Below, in pieces: positions 1-7,764 of a stretch of 64,000 nucleotides of DNA. Source of the stretch: Falsiroseomonas sp051859025. GTDB taxonomy: Bacteria > Pseudomonadota > Alphaproteobacteria > Acetobacterales > Acetobacteraceae. How positions within the stretch are numbered: position 1 is the first letter of the stretch; every line of letters begins with the position of its first letter. The notes beneath the pieces were generated by a model. It searched no databases. It saw only the letters and a program-made list of their open reading frames with translations, and had not been told where the DNA came from. The translations under genes were made by a program, and so were the position numbers. The stretch is from assembly GCF_051859025.1 (NCBI RefSeq), contig NZ_JBHYGL010000034.1, positions 1-64,000 of the forward strand, written 5' to 3'.

Positions 1-1370
1 TAGGTGCTGAACTTGTAGCCGCGGCGGTATTCGAACTTATCGACCGCCTTCATCAGGCCGATATTGCCTTCCTGGATCAGGTCCAGGAACTGCAGGCCGC
101 GATTGGTGTATTTCTTGGCGATGGAGATCACCAGGCGGAGGTTCGCCTCGATCATCTCCTTCTTCGCCTGGGTCATGTCGCGTTCGCCGCGCGACACGGT
201 GGCATAGACGCGCTTGAAATCCGGCACCGGCAGGCCGGTATCGGCGGCGACCTTGGCGATCTCCGCGCGGATCGCTTCCGCATCGTCCTTGGACCGCGCG
301 ACGAAGGCCTTCCAGCCCTTGCCCTGCAGCTTGGAGATGCGGTCGAACCAGGCGGGGTCCAGCTCGCTGCCGCGCCACTGCTCGATGAACTCGTCGCGCT
401 TGACCTTCTGCGCTTCCGCCAGGCGCAGGACCTGGCCTTCCAGCATGGTCTGGCGGCGGTTCAGGCCCTTGAGCTGGTCGACCAGCTCCTCGATCCGGTT
501 GTTGTGGAGGTGGACCTTCTCCACCAGCGCCACCAGTTCCTGGCGCTGCTTCTCATAGGTCTTCTCGCTGCGGGCCGATTGCTCCCCGCCCGAGGTATAG
601 GCATCCATCCGCTTGGAGGTGAGCTTGTAGAGCTTGCTGTAGGCGCCCTCGATCTCCTCGAAGGCCTTCAGCGCTTCCGGCTTCAGCTTTTCTTCCAGCG
701 CGGAGAGGGAAAGGCCGACGCCTTCCGCGGCCTCGTCACCCTCCTCGTACTCCTCCTCCGGCGGGGGCGTGCCTTCGGGGGTATTGGCGCCGGCGGTGGC
801 TTCCAGGTCGATGACGTCGCGCAGCAGCATGCGGCCATTGTTGACGGCGTCATGCCAGGCGACGATGGCCTTGAAGGTCAGCGGGCTTTCGCACAGCCCG
901 CCGATCATCATGTCCCGGCCGGCTTCGATCCGCTTGGCGATGGCGATCTCGCCCTCGCGCGACAGCAGCTCGACCGAGCCCATTTCCCGGAGGTACATGC
1001 GGACCGGGTCGTCGGTGCGGCCGAGATTGGCCTCATCGACATTGCCGCCGCTTTCTTCCTCATCCTTGTCGTCGTCGTCGGCCTTGGCGGCGGGCTTGTC
1101 GACCGCGGCCTCGCCATCCTCCGATTCCTCGGATTCCACCACCTTGATGCCGATCTCGCTCAGCATCGCCATGGTGTCCTCGATCATCTCGGAGGACACT
1201 TGTTCGGAGGGCAGCGCGGCGTTCAGCTCGTCATAGGTGACGTAGCCGCGTTCCTTGCCGCGGGCGACCAGCTTCTTGACCGCGGCGGTCAGGGTATCGA
1301 GCAGCACGCCCTCAACCGCCTCGTCACGGCCTTCTGCCGTTTCGGCGCCACCTGCGACCTTGCTCGCCAT
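1..1370 (-). CDS. rpoD: RNA polymerase primary sigma factor RpoD (3' end outside window)
   Basis: Housekeeping sigma-70 factor that directs RNA polymerase to most promoters. About 456 N-terminal residues are visible; the C-terminal promoter-recognition regions 3 and 4 lie beyond the window edge. The start at 1370 begins MASKVAGGAE. An acidic segment (EESEDGE, then a run of Asp, DDDDKDEEE) is followed by region 1.2 (DDPVRMYLREMGSVELL), a long non-conserved insert as in proteobacterial RpoD, and region 2 up to the core-binding and -10 elements (RLVISIAKKYTNRGLQFLDL, EGNIGLMKAVDKF). It sits 86 bp downstream of dnaG on the same strand, the classical dnaG-rpoD order of the macromolecular synthesis operon. 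An out-of-frame ATG lies just upstream, so 1370 is the supported start. Confidence 0.97.
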   Translation of the reverse strand, partial: MASKVAGGAETAEGRDEAVEGVLLDTLTAAVKKLVARGKERGYVTYDELNAALPSEQVSSEMIEDTMAMLSEIGIKVVESEESEDGEAAVDKPAAKADDDDKDEEESGGNVDEANLGRTDDPVRMYLREMGSVELLSREGEIAIAKRIEAGRDMMIGGLCESPLTFKAIVAWHDAVNNGRMLLRDVIDLEATAGANTPEGTPPPEEEYEEGDEAAEGVGLSLSALEEKLKPEALKAFEEIEGAYSKLYKLTSKRMDAYTSGGEQSARSEKTYEKQRQELVALVEKVHLHNNRIEELVDQLKGLNRRQTMLEGQVLRLAEAQKVKRDEFIEQWRGSELDPAWFDRISKLQGKGWKAFVARSKDDAEAIRAEIAKVAADTGLPVPDFKRVYATVSRGERDMTQAKKEMIEANLRLVISIAKKYTNRGLQFLDLIQEGNIGLMKAVDKFEYRRGYKFST

Positions 1371-1456
1371 GCCTTCATCCGCTCCGTCAACGGCGCAACG
1401 ACAGGCCGCGGGGTTTTGCCCGTGGCAGGCGGAAGCGCGTTAAGACCTTCAATACG

Positions 1457-3346
1457 TCAATGCCCACCGCCGGTGGCCGCGTCGCCCGCGGCCTCGGCTC
1501 CATCCATTTCCGCCCACTCGCCGCGCCGCACGGCGGCCAGGGTTTGCGACAGCCGGATCAGGCGCTGCTGCGCCCGGGCCTGCGCCGCGGGGTCGCTGGC
1601 TGCGTCCCAGTCGCGCTGTGCCGCCACCCGGTCCTCCTCCAGCTCCGCCTCGCCCCGCAGCAACCCGAAGAAGTGCCACCAGGCGTCGAGCGCGTCCTTC
1701 GGCTGGGCATCGGGGCTGGCGGCCTCCGGCAGGCCCGGATCCCGCAGCAAGGCCGATACCAGCTCCCCCCACCCATCCCGGGCGAGTTGGTCCATCAGGC
1801 CGATGGAGTCAAGTTCATGGCCGCCTGCCAGCCACAGGAGCATCGAGGCGCGGCAATCCGCCAGCTGCGGGTCGCCCATTTCCAGCCCGGCGAAGACCTC
1901 CTCCACCTCCGGCAACAGCCAGGGGTGGCGGAGCGTGATGGCCATCAGCGCGCGGGACTGGGCGATGCGGACGCGGCCGGGCGTGATGGCGGGGCGCACC
2001 CGGGGCACCACCACCTTGCGGCCACCGGGGCGCCCGCTTCCACTGAAGCCGCCACCCCCTCCGCCGCCGCCAAAGGCGGGCTTCTGGGCGCGGGTGCTTT
2101 CGAAGAAGCGGTCCAGCAGGGCGCGGCGATATTCGGCCGCCAGCGACTTGTCGGCGATCTGGTTCGCCACCTCCGCCAGGCGGTTGCGCAGCCCGGCGCG
2201 CTGTTCGGGCGTGGTGGCCGGGCGGCCTTCGGTCAGCAGGCCGAACAGCGCCTCCGACAGCGGCCGCGCGCCATCCAGCACCGACTGGAAGCCGGCCGTC
2301 CCGCGGCGGGAGACGAGGGTGTCCGGGTCCTCCCCCGCCGGCAGGGTCGCCAGCCGCAGGCTGCGTTCCGTGGTCAGCAGCGGCAGCGCCGCCTCCGCCG
2401 CCCTTGCCGCCGCGCGGGCGCCGGCGCCATCGCCATCGAAGCACAGCACGGGTTCGGGGCTGAGGCGCCACAGCTCCTCCATCTGTTCCGCGGTCAGGGC
2501 GGTGCCGAGCGGCGCGACGGCACCGCCGAAGCCGGCTTGGTGCAGGGCGATGACATCCATGTAGCCCTCCACCGCCACCACCGCCGCGCCCCGGAAGGCG
2601 GCTTCCCGCGCCATGTCCACGCCATAGAGGTTGCGGCGCTTGGAAAAGACCGCCGTTTCCGGCCCGTTCACGTATTTCGGCTGGCCATCCCCCAGGATGC
2701 GCCCGCCGAAGGACACGACGCGCCCGCGCCGGTCCCGGATGGGGAAGATGACCCGGTTGAAGTAAAGGTCTGAATAACCCTCGCCGCTTTCGCGTTCGCG
2801 GATCAGCCCGGCTTCCGCCAGCTGTTCCTGGGTGATGCCATCCGTTTTCAGATCCGCCGCGATGGCGCCGCGGCCGCCGCCGGACCAGCCCAGGCCGAAG
2901 CGCGCGATCGTCTCCTCGCTCAGCCCGCGGCGGCGGAGATAGGCCAGGCCCTCCGCCCCCTCCGGCATCCGGAGCCGCCGCTGGAAGGCATGGGATGCGG
3001 CCTCCAGCACGCCGTAGAGGTCCCTCGCCGCGCGTTCCCGCGCCGCGGCTTCGGGGGTGGCTTTCGGAACTTCCAGCCCCGCTTCCTGCGCCAGGCGCTC
3101 CACCGCCTCCGGGAAGCCCTGGCCTTCCGCCTTCATGACGAAGGTGATGGCATCCCCATGCGCGCCGCAGCCGAAGCAGTGGAAATGGTCGTCATAGACG
3201 TAGAAGCTCGGCGTTTTCTCCCCGTGGAAGGGGCAGCAGCCCTTCCAGTTCCGGCCTGATTTCGTCAGCCGGGTCTTGCGCTGGATCAGCGGCGCCAGCG
3301 GGGTGCGGGCGCGCAACTCGTCCAGGAATTGCGGGGGCAGCGCCAT
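1457..3346 (-). CDS. dnaG: DNA primase DnaG
   Basis: Synthesises RNA primers for replication in complex with the replicative helicase. 629 residues, normal length for the family. The N-terminal CHC2 zinc domain shows Cys38, His41, Cys57 and Cys60 (CCPFHGEK ... FHCFGCGA). The catalytic core follows, with the TOPRIM acidic residues in VVAVEGYMDV (Glu260) and CFDGDGAG (Asp304, Asp306). A glycine-rich linker around residues 424-442 separates the core from the helicase-binding C-terminal domain. The ATG at 3346 is the only sensible start because the zinc domain begins about 35 residues later. rpoD follows at short spacing. The usual upstream partner yqeY is separated from it by an opposite-strand pentapeptide gene. 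Confidence 0.97.
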   Translation of the reverse strand: MALPPQFLDELRARTPLAPLIQRKTRLTKSGRNWKGCCPFHGEKTPSFYVYDDHFHCFGCGAHGDAITFVMKAEGQGFPEAVERLAQEAGLEVPKATPEAAARERAARDLYGVLEAASHAFQRRLRMPEGAEGLAYLRRRGLSEETIARFGLGWSGGGRGAIAADLKTDGITQEQLAEAGLIRERESGEGYSDLYFNRVIFPIRDRRGRVVSFGGRILGDGQPKYVNGPETAVFSKRRNLYGVDMAREAAFRGAAVVAVEGYMDVIALHQAGFGGAVAPLGTALTAEQMEELWRLSPEPVLCFDGDGAGARAAARAAEAALPLLTTERSLRLATLPAGEDPDTLVSRRGTAGFQSVLDGARPLSEALFGLLTEGRPATTPEQRAGLRNRLAEVANQIADKSLAAEYRRALLDRFFESTRAQKPAFGGGGGGGGFSGSGRPGGRKVVVPRVRPAITPGRVRIAQSRALMAITLRHPWLLPEVEEVFAGLEMGDPQLADCRASMLLWLAGGHELDSIGLMDQLARDGWGELVSALLRDPGLPEAASPDAQPKDALDAWWHFFGLLRGEAELEEDRVAAQRDWDAASDPAAQARAQQRLIRLSQTLAAVRRGEWAEMDGAEAAGDAATGGGH

Positions 3347-3419
3347 GCCGGCCCCTTAGCATACCGTGCGCCGCCGCAAGGAAGGGCGTAGCGAATTCTT
3401 CAGGGCTTCGGCGCCAAGC

Positions 3420-4859
3420 ATGGGGGACGTGACCCATCTCCCCCCCCTGCCATCCTCCATGGCCCCCTCCATGGCCCCCTCCATGGCCCGCCCGACTTCG
3501 GCATCCACGGGCCCGAGCTGGCGGGAGGCGATGGCGGTGGATTACCACCCCGTCTCGGCGGCGGAGATCGCGGCTGCGCTGGCGCTGCACGCCCGCCACC
3601 TCCGTGGTGAACGCGGCGGCAGGCGGGCCGCCTTCAAATTCGCCGACCTCGCCCATGCCGATCTCCGCGGCGCGGTGCTCGCCGGCGCGGACCTGACCGG
3701 CGCCAGGCTGGAAGGGGCGATGCTGGCGGGGGCGGATCTGCGCGATGCCTGCCTGTTCGGCGCCAACCTCCGGAAGGCGGAGCTGACGCGGGCCCGATTG
3801 AACAAGGCGGACCTTCGCGGCGCCTCCCTGCTCGGTGCCCGGCTGATGCGCGCCGACCTGACGGGCGCCGATCTGCGGGATGGCCACCTGGTGCGCAGCA
3901 AGGGGGGTGAACTGGTGCCCGCCACCACCATGGACGGGCATGGGGACCTGTCGGAGGCCTCCGCCACCAATGCGAACCTGACCCGCGCCAAGCTCTCCAA
4001 CGCCTTCATCGTGCAGACCGATCTGCGCGATTCCAATTTGCGGGAGGCAGTCTTCGTCCGCGCCGACCTGAGCCGCACCGACCTCAGCGGCTGCAATCTG
4101 GAAGGGGCGGACCTGTCGGAGGCCAATCTGGAAGGCGCGGTGCTGGAGGGGGCGATCCTCAGCCGGGTGCTGCTGCGCCGCACCAACCTGGCCGGCGCCA
4201 ATCTGCTGGGCGCGCTGCTGGACGAGGTCGATCTGGGTTCCGCCATCCTGGATGGCGCGGCGATGACGCGTCGGCTGGAGAATCTGGAGGATGCGGTGAG
4301 CCAGGCCGTGGCGCTCCACCAGGAGTGGATCCGTAGCAACGGGCGGGAAGGACAGCGGGCCGATTTCTCCGCCTGCGACCTGGCGGGTACCGATCTTTCC
4401 GGGGTGAACCTGGCGGCGGCGGTGCTGAAGCACGCTGTGCTGCGCGGCTGCGACCTGACCGGCACGGTGCTGGCCATGGCGGATCTGAACACCGCTGATC
4501 TGCGCGGGGCGAAGATGGCGCGGGTCAATTTGCGCGGCGCGAGCCTGGTCCGCGCATCGCTGAACGAGGCCGACCTGACGAAGGCCGCGGCCGGGCCGAT
4601 GACGCTGAAGCAGGGCCACACCTGGCCCACCAACCTGACCAGCGCGCGGCTGGTTCGGGCGAAGCTGGTGGGGGCGGATCTGGCGGAAGCCCGGCTGCCC
4701 GATGCCGACCTGACCCAGGCCGATCTGCGGGAGGCGGCGCTGGCCGGCGCCGACCTGACCGACGCCACCCTGACCATGGCGGACCTCCGCCGCGCCGACC
4801 TGCGCGGGGCGATCCTGGTGGGCGCCGAGGGCCTGGTCCTGCCGGGGCGGGGGGGTTAG
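3420..4859 (+). CDS. pentapeptide-repeat protein
   Basis: About 480 residues, almost wholly built from A(D/N)LXX pentapeptide repeats (for example ADLRGAVLAG, ADLTGARLEG, ADLSEANLEG), which fold into a right-handed beta-helix. Two interruptions split the helix: around 3895-3960, and around 4270-4360, where a helical LENLEDAVSQAVALHQEW stretch occurs. There is no signal peptide or transmembrane segment, so it is probably cytosolic. Some family members mimic DNA and protect gyrase; nothing here proves that role. The start is uncertain: ATG 3420 gives a low-complexity leader containing a 12-bp tandem repeat, ATG 3531 follows a very close GGGAGG, and a GTG at 3366 is also in frame. It is transcribed against its neighbours, between yqeY and dnaG, and so looks like an insertion into that conserved block. 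Confidence 0.85.
   Translation: MGDVTHLPPLPSSMAPSMAPSMARPTSASTGPSWREAMAVDYHPVSAAEIAAALALHARHLRGERGGRRAAFKFADLAHADLRGAVLAGADLTGARLEGAMLAGADLRDACLFGANLRKAELTRARLNKADLRGASLLGARLMRADLTGADLRDGHLVRSKGGELVPATTMDGHGDLSEASATNANLTRAKLSNAFIVQTDLRDSNLREAVFVRADLSRTDLSGCNLEGADLSEANLEGAVLEGAILSRVLLRRTNLAGANLLGALLDEVDLGSAILDGAAMTRRLENLEDAVSQAVALHQEWIRSNGREGQRADFSACDLAGTDLSGVNLAAAVLKHAVLRGCDLTGTVLAMADLNTADLRGAKMARVNLRGASLVRASLNEADLTKAAAGPMTLKQGHTWPTNLTSARLVRAKLVGADLAEARLPDADLTQADLREAALAGADLTDATLTMADLRRADLRGAILVGAEGLVLPGRGG
3456..3489 (+). repeat. 12-bp tandem repeat at the start of the pentapeptide gene
   Basis: The unit TCCATGGCCCCC occurs 2.8 times in direct tandem and would encode SMAPSMAPSMA if the upstream start is used. 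Each copy contains an ATG in the same frame. This makes the true start ambiguous and makes the repeat a candidate site for slippage. Confidence 0.8.
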
Positions 4860-4883
4860 CCCCCGTCCTCCAGCCCCCGTCCT

Positions 4884-5348
4884 TCAACCCCCGAGCTTGG
4901 CCTTCACCAGCGGGCCGGCCTTGGCCATGTCCAGCACCGCGCCGTGCTTGGCCTTCAGCACGGCCATGACCTTGCCCATCTCCTTGACGGAGGTCGCACC
5001 CGATTCCGCCACGGCATCGGCCACGGCGGCTTCCATGGCGGCGCCATCCATCTGCGACGGAAGAAAGGATTCGATCGTCGCGATCTCGAACTCCTCCTTC
5101 TCCGCCAGTTCGGGGCGGCCGCCCTGGCGGTACATGGTGGCGCTCTCCGCCCGGGACTTCACCATGCCGCGCAGCATGGCGACGATCTGGTCATCCGACA
5201 CCTTCTCCACGCCGGAGGGGCGGGCGGCGATGTCGGCATCCTTCAGCTTGGCCGTGATCATGCGGATGGCAGAGGTCTTCGGCGCATCCTTGCCGATCAT
5301 GGCGGCCTTGAGAGCCTCGGTGAAACGGCTGCGGAGATCGTCGGCCAT
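4884..5348 (-). CDS. yqeY: GatB/YqeY family protein
   Basis: 154 residues, MADDLRSRFTEALKAAMIGK at the start and a C-terminal domain shared with the GatB subunit of tRNA amidotransferase (SVKEMGKVMAVLKAKHGAVLD ending in KAKLGG). The biochemical role of stand-alone YqeY proteins is not firmly settled; a tRNA-related function is inferred from the domain. The start at 5348 is set by an AGGAGG 7 bases upstream; longer reading frames in this register run antisense through carA and are not real. It is divergent from carA across a 111-bp gap. In many alphaproteobacteria yqeY lies directly upstream of dnaG and rpoD; here the pentapeptide gene separates them. Confidence 0.93.
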   Translation of the reverse strand: MADDLRSRFTEALKAAMIGKDAPKTSAIRMITAKLKDADIAARPSGVEKVSDDQIVAMLRGMVKSRAESATMYRQGGRPELAEKEEFEIATIESFLPSQMDGAAMEAAVADAVAESGATSVKEMGKVMAVLKAKHGAVLDMAKAGPLVKAKLGG

Positions 5349-5393
5349 GGGAAATCCTCCTTGATCAGATGGCTGTAGCATGGGGGAGCGATT

Positions 5394-5445
5394 GGGAAAA
5401 ATATTCCCAGAGACAGACTCGGGTTGCAGGCGGAAGTTTTTTCCC
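5394..5445. promoter_or_regulatory. AT-rich inverted repeats in the yqeY/carA divergent region
   Basis: An island of A/T in a very GC-rich context. GGGAA (5394-5398) and TTCCC (5404-5408) form a short palindrome, and TTTTTTCCC (5437-5445) can pair instead with the first GGGAAAAA. The arrangement could be an operator or alternative leader hairpins for carA. Nothing in the sequence identifies the binding factor. Confidence 0.4.
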
Positions 5446-5459
5446 ACATAGGACCGGCC

Positions 5460-6857
5460 ATGCGCACGGTCGATGACGTCATCACCCTGCTGGGCGGCGC
5501 GGAAGCGGCGGCCCAGCGCCTCGGCATCGGGACGGAGGCTGTGCGCAAGTGGCGCCAGGCCCGCGCCATCCCGGCCAAGCACTGGTCCGCCATCCTGGGC
5601 GCCACAGGCCTGACCCTGGCCGACCTGCCCCAGGGCATCACCCCGACCGGCGACACCGCCCCCCGCAAGCCCCGCATGGAGACCGCCCCGGTGACCCAGA
5701 CGACCACGACCCCCGAAGGCGCCACTGCGGCGCTCGTGCTGGCCGACGGGTCCGTCTTCTGGGGCCGCGGCTTCGGCGCCCATGCGACGACCGTGGCGGA
5801 GATCTGCTTCAACACCTCCATGACCGGGTACCAGGAGGTGCTGACCGATCCCTCCTACGCCGGGCAGACCATCTGCTTCACCTTCCCCCATATCGGCAAT
5901 GTCGGCGCCAATGCCGAGGATATCGAGGCCATCACCCCCGCGGCGCGCGGCCTGATCGTCAAGCAGGATGTGACGGAGGCCTCCAACTACCGTGCCACCC
6001 GGCACCTCGATGACTGGCTGAAGTCCCACGGCATCCCCGGGATCGCGGGCATCGACACCCGCGCGCTGACGGCCCGCATCCGCGATGGCGGCGCGCCGAA
6101 TGGCGTGCTGGCCCACCCCGCGGACGGCGTCTTCGACATCCCCGCGCTGCTGGCCCAGGCCAAGGCCTGGCCAGGGCTGGAGGGGATGGACCTCGCGAAG
6201 CAGGTCTCCACCCGCCAGACCTATGGCTGGGACGAGGCCGAATGGGCCTGGGGCCAGGGCTACGCCACCCAGACGGCGCCGAAGCACAAGGTGGTGGCGG
6301 TGGATTACGGCGCCAAGCGCAACATCCTGCGCTGCCTGGCCGCGGCCGGCTGCGCCGTGACGGTGGTGCCGGCCACGGCGACGGCGGAAGAGATCCTCGG
6401 CCACAACCCCGATGGCGTGTTCCTGTCGAACGGCCCCGGCGACCCCGCGGCGACCGGTGCATACGCGGTGCCGGCGATCCAGGGCGTGCTGGCCAAGGGC
6501 GTGCCGGTCTTCGGCATCTGCCTGGGCCACCAGCTGCTGGCCCTGTCGCTCGGCGCCACGACCTACAAGCTGGACCGCGGCCATCGCGGCGCGAACCAGC
6601 CGGTGAAGGATTTGGTGACGGGCAAGGTCGAGATCACGTCGCAGAACCACGGCTTCGCGGTGGATGAGAAGTCGCTGCCCGACGGCGTGACGGTGACGCA
6701 TCGGAGCCTGTTCGACGGCACGAATGAGGGTATCGCGAGCGCGAAGTACCCGGCCTTCTCCGTGCAGTACCACCCGGAAGCGAGCCCCGGCCCGACGGAC
6801 AGCCACCACCTGTTTCGTCGCTTCGTCGGCATGATCGAGACGCACAAGGCAGGCTGA
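5460..6857 (+). CDS. carA: carbamoyl-phosphate synthase small subunit with N-terminal HTH domain
   Basis: Glutamine amidotransferase subunit that supplies ammonia to CarB for carbamoyl phosphate (arginine and pyrimidine synthesis). 465 residues, about 80 longer than usual at the N-terminus. Residues 1-55 (MRTVDDVITLLGGAEAAAQR ... VRKWRQARAIPAKHW) look like a Cro/YdaS-type helix-turn-helix, joined by a Pro/Thr-rich linker to the CarA N-domain (AALVLADGSVFWGRGFGAHA). The class I amidotransferase shows the nucleophile Cys354 in GICLGHQ, with His and Glu in YHPEASPGP. The start at 5460 has AGGA 6 bases upstream, and there is no stop between the two domains, so this is a real fusion. A module of this kind is, to my recollection, known as a carph-isopro domain in NCBI families; not checked. 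carB follows after two membrane-protein genes. Confidence 0.96.
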   Translation: MRTVDDVITLLGGAEAAAQRLGIGTEAVRKWRQARAIPAKHWSAILGATGLTLADLPQGITPTGDTAPRKPRMETAPVTQTTTTPEGATAALVLADGSVFWGRGFGAHATTVAEICFNTSMTGYQEVLTDPSYAGQTICFTFPHIGNVGANAEDIEAITPAARGLIVKQDVTEASNYRATRHLDDWLKSHGIPGIAGIDTRALTARIRDGGAPNGVLAHPADGVFDIPALLAQAKAWPGLEGMDLAKQVSTRQTYGWDEAEWAWGQGYATQTAPKHKVVAVDYGAKRNILRCLAAAGCAVTVVPATATAEEILGHNPDGVFLSNGPGDPAATGAYAVPAIQGVLAKGVPVFGICLGHQLLALSLGATTYKLDRGHRGANQPVKDLVTGKVEITSQNHGFAVDEKSLPDGVTVTHRSLFDGTNEGIASAKYPAFSVQYHPEASPGPTDSHHLFRRFVGMIETHKAG

Positions 6858-6867
6858 GGCGCGGGTC

Positions 6868-7500
6868 ATGCCCTCCGCCGACACGATCCTCGTCTTCGCG
6901 CTGCTGTCGCTCGGCCTGGCGGTCACGCCGGGGCCGAACATGCTCTATTTGGTCTCGCGTTCGCTGGCGCAGGGGGCCGGGGCGGGGATGGTGTCGCTGG
7001 CGGGGTGCCAGGCGGGATCGCTGACCATCATGGTCTGCGCGGCGGCGGGCATCACCGCGGCGCTGCTGGCGGTGCCCTATGCCTGGGACGTGCTGCGGCT
7101 GGGTGGTGCGGCCTATCTGATGTTCATGGCCTGGCAATGCGTGCGGCCCGGCGGGCAGCCCCTGTTCAGCCCGCGGCCGATGCCGCGCGAACCGGCGGCG
7201 CGCCTGTTCATCGTGGGCTTCGCGACGGCGGCGCTGAACCCGAAGGTGGCGCTGTTCTACATGGCGGTGCTGCCGCCCTTCCTCGACCCCGATCGCGGCA
7301 GCCTGTTCATGCAGGCAGCGGTGCTCGGCCTCGTGCAGATCGCCGTCTGCACGGCCTGGGATGCGGTGCTGGTCTGGGGCGCCGCCGGCACGGCGCGGTT
7401 CCTGTCGACAAAACCCTTCTGGATGGCGGTGCAGCGCTGGGTGCTGGGCGGCGCGCTGGCGCTGCTGGCGGTGAAACTGGCAACGGAGAGCAAGGCATGA
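6868..7500 (+). CDS. LysE/RhtB family amino-acid exporter
   Basis: 210-residue inner-membrane protein with about six hydrophobic segments. The N-terminus MPSADTILVFALLSLGLAVT followed by PGPNMLYLVSRSLAQG is the hallmark PGPN signature of the LysE/RhtB translocator superfamily, which exports amino acids and derivatives. The substrate cannot be read from the sequence. It begins 10 bp after carA and its stop overlaps the next small gene (ATGA), so it is in the carA-carB transcription unit. Its place between carA and carB may be positional only, or may link to arginine or pyrimidine flux; that is speculation. Confidence 0.9.
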   Translation: MPSADTILVFALLSLGLAVTPGPNMLYLVSRSLAQGAGAGMVSLAGCQAGSLTIMVCAAAGITAALLAVPYAWDVLRLGGAAYLMFMAWQCVRPGGQPLFSPRPMPREPAARLFIVGFATAALNPKVALFYMAVLPPFLDPDRGSLFMQAAVLGLVQIAVCTAWDAVLVWGAAGTARFLSTKPFWMAVQRWVLGGALALLAVKLATESKA

Positions 7501-7763
7501 TGGACATCGCGCTTGGCATCTTCGCCCTGGCCTATTCGGGGCTTGTGCTCTTCACCGTCGCATCGTCGCTGCGCCGGCTTTATCCGCCGGTGCGCGCGGC
7601 CGTCTCGGCCTTCGCGCTGTCCGTCGCCGTGCATGGCGCGACGACGCTGATGATGGGCGATGTCGCCACCCTCGCCTTCTTCTTCTGGGCCGTGCCCCAC
7701 GCCCTGATCCTGCCGCTGCTGCTGATGAGCGCGCGGCGCCAAGCAAAATCGACCGGAGCCTGA
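7497..7763 (+). CDS. small membrane protein, unknown function
   Basis: 88 residues (MMDIALGIFALAYSGLVLFT ...), with about three hydrophobic segments and a positively charged C-terminus (SARRQAKSTGA). I do not recognise the family. The ATG at 7497 overlaps the stop of the LysE-type gene (ATGA), and its own stop is 1 bp before the carB start, so it is translationally coupled inside the car operon. An ATG immediately following (7500) is an equally good start. High G/C at third codon positions throughout supports genuine coding. Confidence 0.72.
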   Translation: MMDIALGIFALAYSGLVLFTVASSLRRLYPPVRAAVSAFALSVAVHGATTLMMGDVATLAFFFWAVPHALILPLLLMSARRQAKSTGA

Positions 7764-7764
7764 C

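Noticed and set aside
504..2564. 686-codon plus-strand frame across rpoD and dnaG
   Set aside because: It runs antisense to two certain genes, and its sequence is low-complexity and changes character at the rpoD/dnaG border.
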